Source of the DNA: Laccaria trichodermophora
Taxonomy: Eukaryota > Basidiomycota > Agaricomycetes > Agaricales > Hydnangiaceae
DNA: 64,000 nucleotides
Assembly: GCA_018417955.1 (NCBI GenBank)
Contig: JACTVC010000001.1
Coordinates: forward strand, 434,001-498,000
Direction: 5' to 3'
Shown: one piece after another, positions 1-11,522 of the stretch
Layout of the letters: every line of letters starts with the position of its first letter
Numbering within the stretch: the stretch's first letter is position 1
Position numbers and translations under genes: made by a program
Notes under the pieces: model-generated
Database searches by the model: none
What the model was told of the DNA's origin: nothing
The model's input: the letters and a program-made list of their open reading frames with translations, nothing else

Positions 1-2468
1 CGGCTTCCTAAGCTGCCGGACCTGAAGCGATTGACACCTAAAGACGAATACGAAGTTGCGCTTAAACCAGCGCTTGAGGGGTTGCTTATAAACCCAGTAC
101 CACTACTGTTCGAGCACAAACCACTCATACGTCCCGTCCATGTTGGGGTACCGCTCCTCCTTGAGATAATGGACATCGCAGACCCTGGACGTGGGCTGGG
201 GCTTGGGGGTCCCTCAGAATCCGTTCCTTCAGAAGCAGACGTCGCCCGCTCTTCAGGCTCCACAATAATGCGAGATAACTTGGGTTTGGGCACACTGGGT
301 TTGAGGGGTTGAGGCAAAGACTCCTCGTTTTCACTGTATGCTGTGAGCGAGTGATAATCTGGTGCGGGGATCGGCGTGGCTGTCGGAAAAAATCTAAGTT
401 CCTTCCTCAGCGTCCCAGTACCGCCAACAGACGCTGATCGGGGTCGATTAATGCCGAGTATCCGTGGTTTCCGACCACTTTCCAGCACCTTTTTTCTTGC
501 GCTCATGCTAACACAGTCAACAAGCTGCTTCATCGCTTCGCGGTCTGATACGTTGCGGCGGGGTACTGTGCGTCGCAATGTGCTGGTGCGCGGTAGAACG
601 CCATGTGGAGTAGATGGATAAGGTCGGTTGGGTGTGTGAAAGGGATGTCGGAAGGGGGTGGGAGTGAAGAACTTTGGTTCGCTGGAAGGAGTCAGTGGAG
701 AGCTGGTAGATGCAAGAGGGGTGCGGTGAATGGAGGTGGGACGGAGTGACATAGCAGCCTTCTCAAGGCTATGGGGAGTAGATGGCTCTTGGCTTGGGAA
801 TGCGTCAAGCGTTGGGCCCCATGAAAAACCAATGAAGGATAATGAGGTACGTTCGTCATCCGAAGACGCCAAAGGGGCAGGAGTAGATCGCAGAACAGAG
901 AAACTCCGAGAAGACGAGGCTGCAGAAGACTGGAATAAGGCTGAGAAAGCAAAACCTTGTGATAGAGATTCTTCGCATCCGGGGACTGCCTCAGATCCGA
1001 CAGCAGCAGCAGCAGCTCGAGTTTCAATATAGCTGAATTGAGGGAGGTGGAGGCCAGATGGGGGAGATTCTGAATTACAATCAGCCGGCAATCTGGCCAT
1101 AGGATGCAGCAATTACGGATAGGAAGCGTGGTCCAATCAACGCCATCGAACAATGGATGATCTGTGATTTCCATTATGTTTCGGCGTCCAAGACGGCGCT
1201 CAGCAGTCGTGAGTAATCTGCCAATAGATGGGCTGAAGTACCAAAAATTTAGAAAAAGATGTCCTGCCTGGTAAGAAAATTTCTGTAGTCATCGGAAACC
1301 CCAATTCGTCGATCGAATTTGAGGCTCCTCTAAAGACCAAAAAAATAAAGGTCAGGGAGGCAAGAGGCGCATAAGACAAGAAAATGACCTCGTAATTCAT
1401 AATATTCGTGTATGTTTGTTTGATATCAGGCGCAAAGAATGGTGCGACACCGTACACCATCTCATAGAGCATTGCACCAAGACTCCACCAGTCTGTTTCC
1501 GCCCCATACCCGTCCGCTTCCTTCCTTTCAATAGGAAAACTGTCGTCATCATCCTCCATCTCAAGAGCCACCAAGGCTTCCTCATGTGCCTTCAAAATTT
1601 CAGGAGATATGTAGTCACACGTCCCACAGGGCACAAGACAATATCGTTGGGGGATGAGCTGCGACCCGTCAACGCGTGGGGGAAGAAGCGGTGCGGCCGA
1701 GCCAAAATCAATCAGTAGGACATGCGCGGTGGGTGTGAAAACAAAGTTGTGGGGTTTGACGTCGCGGTGTGCAAAACCTTGGGTGTGACACCAATGAATG
1801 GCGCTGACGACTTGGGGAACCCACCAGCGCAGATCCGATTCCGGGACGGTGCCGTCGGGGTTGGACTCGAGAACGTCCCAGAGGTTGCCACCTTCCGCGT
1901 AGTTCATCACGAGATTGAGATGGGTTGGTGTTTGAAAGGCGCAGAGAAGGTGGGGCGCCCATGGGGAGTCCGTTTTCGCAGCTCGTAAGAGAATATCCCG
2001 CTCAAATTGAGGTGAGCATTGCTAAAAGAGCGAGTGAGGTGGAAGATAGGGACCAAAGAGGGGCGGACACACATCGCGTGACCTTAGTGCGAATCGCTTG
2101 TCGACAGACTTGCGAACGTAGACCTTATTATCAAGGTGGCAGACGACAACATCGATCTGAGAAAGTGAGATGAGCAATAGGTGTCGGGTGAAAGCGCGCA
2201 CCACGCCAAACTGGCCATAATCCAAGGTCCCTACAATGTCCAAATCTTGGTCCTGGAATCGCAGGGCGTCTACGTCGGTGGTCTTTGCTGCTCTGCCTAA
2301 GACAGGTTGTTCCCTAGTAGAGAGTTCTAAACAATGCTCACAAGTCTTCCCGATCACCCTTTGACCGTGCATCAGTCGATCGATGGCAATTCCGTCCGCA
2401 TCTTCGTCCCCGCGACTTTTGAGCAGAGATGCCAGTCGTGTTTTGCGCTGGGTCCATGAGAGAGACAT
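1..2468 (-). CDS. AGC-family Ser/Thr protein kinase (DMPK/ROCK-like), 3' end off the left edge
   Basis: The predicted protein starts at 2468 and is cut by the window edge. Exons I can place are 2073-2468, 1389-2021, 1268-1329, 1117-1217 and <1-1069. The kinase domain holds a glycine-loop-like LDYGQFGVV, the HRDVKPHN catalytic loop, LIDFGSAAPL (DFG) and the CGTCDYISPE activation-segment end. The domain closes with EITDHPLFDGVDW, typical of AGC kinases related to DMPK/ROCK/MRCK. After it comes a long Ser/Pro/Thr-rich, probably disordered tail in exon 5. AGC kinases of this branch usually act in cell polarity or cytoskeletal control; that role is inferred from family. The third intron (1218-1267) appears to use a GC donor. 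The start is the first ATG in frame with the kinase N-lobe. No adjacent gene suggests a partner. Confidence 0.88.
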
Positions 2469-3281
2469 GCATTACTGTGCGCAACCAGATGTTCACAGGG
2501 TGTCACGAGAACTCTTCCTGTTTATATACCACCAATATACCACCTTCAAATTCACTGTACATAACCTCCATTGTACCTCAGCGAAGAAAACAAAATCTAC
2601 GTATACTGCTCCGAGTCCGCGATTACGAGGACTCGAGAAGGCAAAACTTGGGCAAAATGTTTTGGACTTTCAAGGCCATGTGAACTAGAATCCTCAGACT
2701 TTCTTCTAATATCTCGCGAGTCGCAACCAGTGGCACTTTCAAGGTGAGTGCTTCCAGAGTGCTTCAACCGAGCTGCCTCTACTTGAAACAGACCGTTCCG
2801 ACTCAAGGAGAAAGCAAGGCGTCGCGACTTGTGCGCGTCAAACGTATGCCTGCGTAGTATTCGCTTCATGGAGACATTCCAGAAGATAACCAGTCCAACT
2901 CCTTGAGTCCTTACATTATCAATAACGATTTACTTGCACTCTTCATCACTAAGAATCGCGACAAAACCAAACTAGATGCAGCGCGGCCAGCAAGCAGCCT
3001 TTTCCAAAGCCAAACAAGAAGTGGAATGTGAGATTCGTATGGGGACCTGAAAGGTGGATCTCATATCCAATGAGGATCCACTGAGGCCACTGCTAAAAGG
3101 GGCAGTAACCATGAGTGACGAATTACAAAGGCTGAAATGACGAAAATGAATTGTTCCGAGGTTTCCGTTGTTTAAAAGATAACGAGGTGTAAACAGGCCA
3201 TGGCGATTGAGAAGATGAAGATGGTGAAACTGTGCACGCAAGTCAAACGTCAGTCCAAAATCTCTTCTCTATTCAACAACC
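2469..3281. other. Intergenic, no supported gene
   Basis: This stretch lies between the kinase start and the F-box gene end. The short open frames on either strand (for example minus 2597-2869 and 2972-3241) have no recognisable motif and no coherent splice partners. It probably holds the kinase promoter and 5' UTR. I see no repeat or RNA gene. Confidence 0.5.
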
Positions 3282-4571
3282 CTAAGCAAATTCAATGTTG
3301 CAGAATCGCTCTTCTAAAGTTTGCCTGGCAAGCAAGAAGGTTGGTTGCTGGAAGACCTCTTCCCATTGAGCGTGATTATAGAAGACCAACTGCGTCAACT
3401 TGGGAAGATGATGTGGGACCTTTGAAAAGTCAAACACTTGTTCAGAAAGCCACGTGGGTGACCGACCACCAAGGTAAAGTCTGATAGTTCGCAGCGTGGG
3501 AGGGTAGGCGGGTGGTTCTGGTCGATGTCCCGCGATGAAGGCATCGAGTGGGACGTTGAACTCCTCTGGATTGGGAACTCTGGAGAGGAAGTCGTGAAAA
3601 ATGGCAGGGACAAATTCATCTGTTATCCACGATGACTTTCGAATGATTTCGAGAACCTTGAGATGAGAGCCACATGCCTCTATGACGGGAATCGCAACAG
3701 AATACGAGCCCCCAACTAGCAAATGTGTGAGATTTGGGAGCTGCCAAGTCGTGGCTGTGAGGTTGCCGTTGTCGAACCGTACATCACATTCAAGTCTCAA
3801 CGCAGTCAGATTGCGAAGAGAAAGAATGGGTGTAGAGGGGTAGTGTTGTGAAGATATGTATGAGTTGGGTGGCCCCCCGATTGTAAGGTATCGCAGATTG
3901 GGGGCATGTTTGATTATGTCTCCCAGAAGGTCGTGAAAAACCTGGGTTGACGAGAGATCAGGCCGCCGGGAAGGCATGGTCAATGGAAGCCACCAGTCCA
4001 CCCTTCGTAAAGCGGATAGCGTTGGGAAATGAGGGGTGACCTGCGTATGGGGACTTTGTAGGGAACTATCACTCACCCGAACCTTGCAGATGGCTAGGTT
4101 CACGCCACGAAAGGCAAATGGCCGGGCGAGCGAGACCATGCCGGGGCACTGAGCTAAAATTTGAGCAACAATGGTTGGATTGAACGGATCAAAGTCCTGG
4201 ACTCTTGAGTTGATCTCGACGTTTCGAACAAAACGACCATTTCCACCTCCGGCTTTCTCACCGGAAGTATCCATGTAAAGAGAATCCAATAACGTGTTGG
4301 TTCCGCGACAGATTCGTATCGTCCGATACACAGTCTCGATGGCAAGAGCATTCTATGCCTTGCAAACTAGAAGCAAGGTGCGTCTGGTCGCGAAGCACCT
4401 CCGTTCAACGCGCGGACTGTCGCGTTCTTGGAGAGGGATGGCAGCGAATGGCACATAGTCTACCCCATCATCGATGCATATACCGACTGTCGTGTAGCAG
4501 AAGATCTCCAACCATAGTTCTTCAGGAACGTTCAAAAAAGGGTCGGGAATTGAGTTGTGAGGGAGAGTCAT
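3282..4571 (-). pseudogene. F-box/leucine-rich-repeat-type protein interrupted by an in-frame TAG
   Basis: From the ATG at 4571 the frame encodes an N-terminal F-box (NVPEELWLEIFCYTT) and then LLLVCKA, a TAG at 4353-4355, and NALAIETVYRTIRI. The two sides are in the same frame. In Agaricomycete F-box proteins the segment is normally VCKxWN, so the TAG replaces an expected TGG tryptophan. Downstream, about 350 residues remain open, with LRR-like hydrophobic spacing (LRYLTIGG, LRNLTALRLECDV, LKVLEII). No intron of plausible length removes the stop. A GTGAGT near 4069 could mark a 36-nt intron but would not touch the TAG. It may be a recent pseudogene, an allele-specific null, or a sequencing error. 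F-box proteins are normally substrate receptors of SCF ubiquitin ligases. Confidence 0.7.
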
Positions 4572-6300
4572 GAGATCTAGTTGGTGCAAGACTTGAGAAT
4601 AGCTGTCCTCTCGAGAGCTCTGCAGAGGGTAGTATCGAACCACACTTGGTGTCTATATCCAGATCAAACCCTACTATCAGAAACTTCCTCTCGTATAGTA
4701 ACCGAAAAAATTTCTTACTTTGCAACTGCCCTATGTACTTTGAGCCGTTGACGTGAGCCCAACCCTGTTGAAGTTGCGCGCAATCTTGGCAAGCGCTGGG
4801 TGCTGGGTGCATTGAAGCTGTCAGGCCTTCAGGTTCCGCGATCACTTTCCTACCACTTTCCTACCACCTTCTGCTTATCGTTGTTCGGATGCTGAGACAG
4901 AGGAGGAGCGTCATATTATCCCGAAAGCTCACCTCTTACAGAAAGGAGGTGTTGAGTTTCCCCTCCGGACTGAAGTTTTTGGTACCGGCGTTCTCATATA
5001 TTACAACTGAACCGGGCCAAATATTGAGACTGAACAACTCCGCTGAGTAGAGTAGAGTAGAGTTATATTCCGGAGTGGTCCCAATGAGGAACAACCAGTG
5101 GTAGCGTCTAAATACAACTAAGTATGCTACGGAGCACACCACACTGTCACCGTTGCGATCAGCCGACTGACCAGCAAAGCTCAACCACAACTAAAACCCC
5201 CATGGAGGAGTCACTGACAAGTCCCCCCATCAGCAACCTACAACTCATTGTGGTCCAGGAAGAGCTCAACTAGCCTCAACCGTTTCATCTGCAACAGATG
5301 TGGCACACTTCAGACACAGGGCGCGAAGCAAAACGACTGCAGTACAACACGAAAGCGCTACGCAGAGAGGCCACTGGGGCGCAACAACACCGGACGAAGG
5401 TATACGTCAACCGCCTCAAAAAAAAAAAAAAAAAAAAAAATTATTTGAGGACATCAAGGCGAGGATCTCACAATATCCGCATCCGGGAATGCTTCTTCTC
5501 TGCATGCAGGAAGTAAGCGTCATGAAAAGCGACGCAGGCATAGTGATGTGCAGGTAGCTTCAGCAAGTATCGTAGATAATGCCTACAACATGAGAGTGAT
5601 GTGGATCTGAAAGGCAGAATATCTCTGTTATGTAATAATACAGCTCACATTACTCTTTGAATAGAGGTGCAGCAGTCAACGCAGGAGAGGAGATACACAT
5701 TTCAGTGCAACCTGACAGCCATTGAAGAGACGGCTGACACCTCCCGTTAAGAAGTTGTTAAAAGGCACATTCCCGGAAAGGCCTCGTTGAGTTCTTTCTA
5801 GCACTGTAATGTTCATGGTTGCGGCCAACTCGCGGCCCGAATGATTTGTACTCTTGCAAGTTTCTTTGATTGCTACATACTCCTGTGAATCTGATCCAAA
5901 CAAAAAACATATTCTTACTCAGAGAAGCTGTTCAAATATGCCTATGACCGATTTCCAGAAGGTAATCCAAGTACTTGAGGTAAAGCAGTTCCTCATTAGA
6001 ACCGCTCGGGAATTTACCTCTACGTCTACCCCACGACTCTGTTGGGCTGATGCACGATTGTGTAAACATCAGGTCATAAGATCTGTTGGTACGCATTCTC
6101 AACTCTCTAATCTCTTTCTTCAATGGACGGGGCTGGTGGGCGGCGGCGGTGGTTACCACCTTGGTCCTCGTCGCCAGCTATGCACAAGTGTCTAGATATG
6201 GTTTGCGGTTTCTGATGGGTACGTAGGTAATGTCGGTTTGATGTTATAATTTTTGCACTCGCCTCGAATGATGTAAATTGACTAGCTAGAGCTCCACAAT
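4572..6300. other. Gene-poor intergenic region with simple repeats
   Basis: No open frame here shows a recognisable domain or convincing splice sites. It contains a short GAGTA pentamer repeat at about 5045-5063 and a run of 23 A residues at 5418-5440. Small frames such as minus 5932-6159 and plus 5854-6195 look random. The right end holds the 3' flank of the TBC gene. Confidence 0.5.
5418..5440 (+). repeat. Poly(A) tract, 23 nt
   Basis: An uninterrupted run of 23 A residues, preceded by CCGCCTC and followed by TTATTTGAGG. It could be a plain homopolymer or the tail of a short retroposed sequence. No clear target-site duplication or coding remnant is visible around it. Confidence 0.85.
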
Positions 6301-8697
6301 TTACGAAGTCCCCTTCTTCAGGTTAAACATCTGAGCAAGGGAGATACGATGTGATGATTGTGCATCCTGGTTCTCGTGCATAGCTTCGGCATACCTTCAA
6401 GTACAGGTCAAGTAATCATCAAACGCAGAGATGTGCAACCTACAATAGTTTGTAGCGAACAAGCTCCTCCTCCATTTCTTCGTTGTGCAAGCGTTGCTTG
6501 ACCAAATCGTTCTTTTACTCACGTTATCAGACATTCTCCTCATCGAAATATGGGTTACGCACTAAAAGGTCTACATGTTCAATGTTCAGTTGAGCTAGGC
6601 TCGCTTCCAAATTCTTTCTGTGCTCGCAAAGTAAGTTTCTGTGAACCTGAGAACAGGGTGAGGCTAACACTTGGGTCGATAGCGAGCGATTGCTCCTTCG
6701 AAGCTCGTCGATCTCCAAGGCATGCTTATTTGTCTCCCGCTAGAAAAGATTCTTAGCAAAAATGGTAATCAGGATGCAAGAAACGTACGACGAGGTCTTC
6801 ATACTCGTGTCGATAGCAGTCAAGCATGAAGGGCGTGATGCGTAATGACACAGCGTCATTGACGAATTCGTCCACATTATGTCTTCCTCCACCGTCGTCT
6901 GGGTTGGCTGAGTCTAAATGTTCCACCTGGGGGAGGATAAGGTTTAGAATTTGGGAAGATACGGAGATAATTCCCTTGTATCTATCAAGCAGCCGTGTAT
7001 TGAGAAAGTTCAATATTTCGTCAAACTTGAGAGAGAGAAGGATTTCCTCGTTCTTCTTGAGTAACGTAATGCTGAAACCAAATATAGCTTCAATTCCATT
7101 GGCAAGACAGTTGTCATAGATGCGGAAGACGATCTCCAATGGGAATCTTTGGTAATCTGAGCTGGCCACACAAAAGCGAGGAGGGGGGAATTACCGATAA
7201 CTGAACATTGTCAGGAACCACTGTGAGCAGAACATACTCGACTTGATTCCTTGACGAAGAAAATGAATGTGAAGAACTGGCAATAGCTCTTCAATCAATC
7301 GGTCAAACTGATAAACAAGTGAAAAAATTGCCACGATTTCACATCGATAACACGAACCTGGAACTGATCAAAAAGTGTAAGTCCGTACTTGAGATTACTA
7401 AAACGAACTTACAAGGCGCATCTGTAGCTTTGGCATTTCAGGAAGGAAATGACCACGCAAGTCATACACGTGCATTAAACGAACAAGCAGCGAGAAAGCT
7501 TCCTCGTCCGGCATCTACAGCGTATGTAAGATGCACAAAATTTTGTGATATTTCACAAAACTTACATTGAGTAAGAGGATGGCAACAATAAAAGGAAGAC
7601 CTTGACAATAGCCAACTTGAGGATCATATCTGTCGCAAGCGGATGAGCGACGAAACAGGTCAGCATAAACTATTGCACCGTACAATGAATATGCTTTCAA
7701 GACGTTGAAGAGGTTCTCTTGTCCAATACCCTGACCATCGGTAAAGAAGTCGTGATGTGGAAAGGTTCTGCAGGGGTTAAGTAGTCAATTCATAGGGATG
7801 CAGCACATTCAAGGTTCTGACCTTCCTAGATCGCGAGTTATGGCCTTTTCGTGTGTACTTCTGTCTTTGAGAAGCTTAAGGTATGCACTTTCCAATTCGG
7901 GGTCTTTTGAGGCCGCCCTAGAATCACGACGTTCACCAAACGACGCCGCAAAATTAACAAAAAAACAAAAAGAAAGCACATATGTTGCCACATCATCCCA
8001 CGAAGAGTCCCTGGTATTCCTCGAGCAATAGCTTGTGCCAATTCTGTAGGTCTTTGAGAAGCAAAACCCTGGTAATCTTGGTTGCATTGAGTTGATGATA
8101 ATACAGTACATATGGTTGACTAGCATCGCCATACCGGAAATGACTGCCCCCCAGAAGTCTGAAAACCATCTGAATCTGTGACCGTTCTTGAGCGGTACGT
8201 TACTCACCCCAGTCGATTGTACCCTCCTCCGACTTGTGGCTTTTATCCGCTTTTTCTTTTTGTAACCGTGCGAACTCCTCTTGAATTTTTTGCTGTCCAT
8301 CTATGCTTCCCCGAGCAGCTTTCCTTGTCTCCTCTTGTTCCTGCATTTCAGGAGTTGAGAAAAGGAACGGTAGATCTTTAGACGAGCGAATGGTAGTGGT
8401 GGAGGCGGATTTCTTGTGAGATCGGCTCATCAAAGAGTTAGCTGGGAGGGAAAAAGAAGAACTCCTAGGCCTCCCGTCTGCGTCTTCGCGAATCGAGAGC
8501 GCTGGAGGTTCCGTCGACAGGTCCAGAGGTCGAGCAGTGAGGGCGATTGGAGAAAAGGAGCCGTCGTCATCCAGAGCAATCTCGTTGAAATCAGATCCAG
8601 CAACTGAATCACGTTCCAATAGTCTTTGGTTGAAGTGACTGGACTCTGGTGAACGCAAAGCATCCAGTGGGTTCACGGGCGAATGTGTGAGGTCCAT
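6301..8697 (-). CDS. TBC-domain Rab GTPase-activating protein (EVI5/GYP5-like)
   Basis: A multi-exon gene from the ATG at 8695-8697 to the TAA at 6301. About 165 N-terminal residues are Ser/acidic and disordered, ending in EEGTIDWGE. The TBC domain follows with the arginine-finger motif IPGTLRGMMWQ and the glutamine-finger motif VGYCQGLPF, so both catalytic fingers are present. Later TBC helices include RFPLEIVFRIYD and IEAIFGFSITLL. A C-terminal coiled-coil-like segment (LEIDELRRSNRSL, EHRKNLEASLAQLN) precedes the end SLAQMFNLKKGTS. This order (disordered N-terminus, TBC, coiled coil) matches EVI5/GYP5-type Rab-GAPs, which stimulate GTP hydrolysis on Rabs in Golgi and secretory traffic. The Rab target cannot be read from sequence. 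Introns are short and numerous, so exact exon borders are tentative. Confidence 0.87.
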
Positions 8698-8994
8698 AGT
8701 AGAGTTAGTTCGTCAAAGACGGGTATTTAACAAGATATCATGAACTTGTACGAGAAACCCGAGGTATGGGCAATCGAGATGGCAGACAAACGAAGAATTG
8801 TTGCTCAGAAGAACCTGCTTCAAGTAATTAGTAGTAGCATCTGTTCATTTCTGCCAAATTTCTCCTTGTTGGCCGTCACGTTATCCTTGTTACGTAAGTA
8901 TTGCGCATAAAAATAGATTATTCATGAGAGTTCATGAGTGGTAGAATTACAGGATGCGGGTATCGTGCCCATGCGTGGTAAAACCGGAAGTAAG

Positions 8995-9589
8995 TTAGAA
9001 GCCACAATCCGAACCGGAATCAGAGTCTGGCCGACTTGGATCGGACGGGATGTTCAGAGGCGCGATGGTGTCAATTTGGACATGAAGATTTTCAAGCTCT
9101 AGCAGACAGTTTCCCTCTTTCCACCGCTCCGACTCTTCATGGGCGCGCACAATTTTCCATCCAAGATAAGAAGAGCATGTCAAGCAGGTAATTTCTTGCA
9201 TGGTGTGCGCGCCCGTAGCCATAAGCTGCACTCCCGGTTTCGACAATTTTACATTATATCTGGCCAAAAAGTTAGCAGCAATAGCAGTGAGACTTTGTAG
9301 AGAGGCGCACGTCTCTGTGAATAGTGATGCTTTGCCTGAAAACCCCTTGAAAGAACGAGAATCCGGAGGAATCTAAGACGGAGTCAGATGATGAGTGTCA
9401 AGGGAATTGTTCACTCACAGCTGATAGAGGGAGCAGAACATTGTTGGATGTGATGCATGTCAGGCATTGCTTGCACATTAGTGCCCGCGGAATTTTTGGT
9501 AGCGGGCGAGAGGCACGTCTGGATTCATGTGGTACAGATGGAAGGCGGCGAGGGCTAGGATCAAAGTGGGATTGAGAGTGATAGCTCAT
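8995..9589 (-). CDS. Yippee-like zinc-binding protein
   Basis: Three exons from MSYHSQSHFD (ATG at 9589) to the TAA at 8995-8997. The introns are a GTGAGT donor after LPLSA and a GTGCGC donor after FTET, the second ending in CCAG before YNVKLS. The fold signature is clear: CKQCLTC (first CxxC), GFSGKASLF, the loop QLMATGAHTMQEITC, and CLTCSSYLGWKIVRAHE (second CxxC), then ERWKEGNCLLELE. This is the Yippee/Mis18/cereblon beta-tent fold that binds one zinc through the two CxxC pairs. The cellular role is poorly defined; animal relatives act near centrosomes and in growth control, and yeast Moh1 is related. An acidic Ser-rich C-terminus (SDSGSDCGF) follows. The gene is head-to-head with allantoinase, 179 bp apart. 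Confidence 0.9.
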
Positions 9590-9768
9590 TAGAGCACTCG
9601 TCGTGCAGTTGTTGGCTTTGAGGATCTTGTAATCGTCGAGGAAGGTGAGATTGTTGAGGAGGATGGTGCCGAGCACCTTACATACATATTTATTGACAAT
9701 TGCAGGGCTGTGTACCTGCACTCCACTCATGTGCTTATTATGGACATAGCTCTTTATCAAACACATCC

Positions 9769-11404
9769 ATGGAACAATTACTAGTCTGCACGGGCCAAAG
9801 TATACTTCTTCCCGGACACCATTCCCCAGTACCTGCTACAATCATCGTCGACAAAATAACAGGAAAGATTATAGAAGTTCAAGCACGCCAATGCACACGA
9901 AGTGATTTACCTGCCAATCTCAACGTCACGACCTGGGTAGATGCTGGTAATCTTGTTGTCCTGCCGGGGCTAGTCGAGTGTGTATCGTCCGTCATTTAGA
10001 TCTGTCCAAGCCGGTTGGTAACTCCGTAGTGCTCATGTCCACCTCAATGAACCCGGGAGAACTGAATGGGAAGGTTTTGCAACTGGAACCAGAGCAGCTG
10101 CATCTGGAGGTATAACCGCTCTCATCGACATGCCGCTGAACTCTATCCCTCCAACTACGACGGTTTCTAACCTCGATGCCAAAAGAAATGCTGCGTGGGG
10201 TCAATGCTACGTCGATGTCGCTTTCTGGGGAGGTGTTATACCACGAAATCAGGTTCGTACTCGCCCCCTCTATTTCAAGGAAGGCAATAAAACCTCTTGC
10301 GCATTCTACAGGACCATCTTGTCCCCCTTGTCCGATCTGGTGTCAAAGGGTTCAAGTGCTTTCTGATAGAGAGTGGTGTGGATGTGCGTGGACACGCGGC
10401 AGCTTTTGGCTGAATCCCACATCTTCTGCTAGGAATTCCCTTGCGTAAAAGAGGAGGATCTCATGCTATCGATGAGAGAATTGGAAGTAAGCACCTTTTT
10501 CCGTTACTTAATGGCTTATGTAACCTCCACTTGTGTTTGTGTCAGAACTCGTCCTCAGTCTTGCTCTTCCATGCAGAACTTGACAACACGATCTCTCTCA
10601 ATAGCGAGGCAAATCCGACTGAATACGAAACCTTTCTACGATCGCGGCCACAGACATTCGAATCCGATGCTATCTCACTCATCGTAAAATTACTTAAACT
10701 GTATCCCTCGCTGCGGTGCCACATTGTTCACTTGTCAGCAGCTTCAGCGCTGCCCATCATTAGGGAAGCGAAAAGGGCCGGGCTTCCCCTGACAGCAGAA
10801 ACTTGCTTTCATTACCTTTGTCTTTCCGCTGAGGACATTCCTCGTGGCCATACCGAATTCAAGTGTTGCCCACCTGTCCGTGAGTCATTCAACAGAGATC
10901 AGCTCTGGGATGCCTTGAAGGAAGGGCTAATCGATTGTGTTGTATCCGACCACAGCCCTTGTGTGGTCGAGCTAAAGAATATGGAGACGGGTGATTTCAT
11001 GAGCGCTTGGGGAGGTATCAGCACTCTTGGGCTGGGCCTAAGTTTGCTGTGGACTGAAGGCAGAAGACGGGGAGTTTCGCTGGGCCAGTTGGTCGAATGG
11101 ATCAGCACCAGAACTGCCGAACACGGAGGACTGGGTGATACAAAAGGAAAGCTAGCTATGGGTTACGACGGGGATTTTGTCCTCTGGGATCCCGAAGCAG
11201 ACTTGCAGGTAGGTCTTATGTGGTATACGTGAACAGTACCTAAACGTGATTTAGGTTACCAAAGAAACTCTCGGGTTCAAGAACAAGATCTCGCCATACG
11301 AGGGGCTTGTGTTGAAGGGGCGGGTTCATAAAACCTATCTTCGGGGGACTCTAGTGTGTGATGGGGGATTTATAGTTGAAAGTCCTCAAGGACATGTGTT
11401 GTAG
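9769..11404 (+). CDS. DAL1: Allantoinase
   Basis: The start is [10 protein letters not shown] at 9769 and the end is SPQGHVL with TAG at 11402-11404. The protein is a cyclic amidohydrolase of the dihydroorotase superfamily. Spliced exons give the metal-binding [17 protein letters not shown], the lysine GVKGFKCFL expected to be carboxylated, [23 protein letters not shown], and the final aspartate loop [10 protein letters not shown]-terminal [18 protein letters not shown] and a [12 protein letters not shown] strand complete the family layout. Allantoinase hydrolyses allantoin to allantoate in purine (urate) breakdown, releasing usable nitrogen. No other allantoin-pathway gene lies in the window. 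An intron inside the active-site region joins GA to TGCTCATGTC to form DAHVH. All catalytic residues appear intact. I infer control by nitrogen availability only from the pathway. Confidence 0.95.
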
Positions 11405-11522
11405 TCACGTGAGTGAATTGAGACGCTGATCCTCATGTTAACATTATGCCTGGTCGCCATAATGACTACGCTCGTGAGAACCCATACATGAAGTCTGGCT
11501 CTTAACTATACGCGAGCCACCC

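Noticed and set aside
31..621. Plus-strand open frames at the left edge
   Set aside because: They are antisense to the kinase tail, whose minus frame reads as a sensible Ser/Pro-rich continuation after the AGC C-terminal motif.
4030..4075. A possible 36-nt intron in the broken F-box gene (GTGAGT to CGCAG)
   Set aside because: It is shorter than any other intron in the window and the frame reads through without it; it also cannot remove the TAG.
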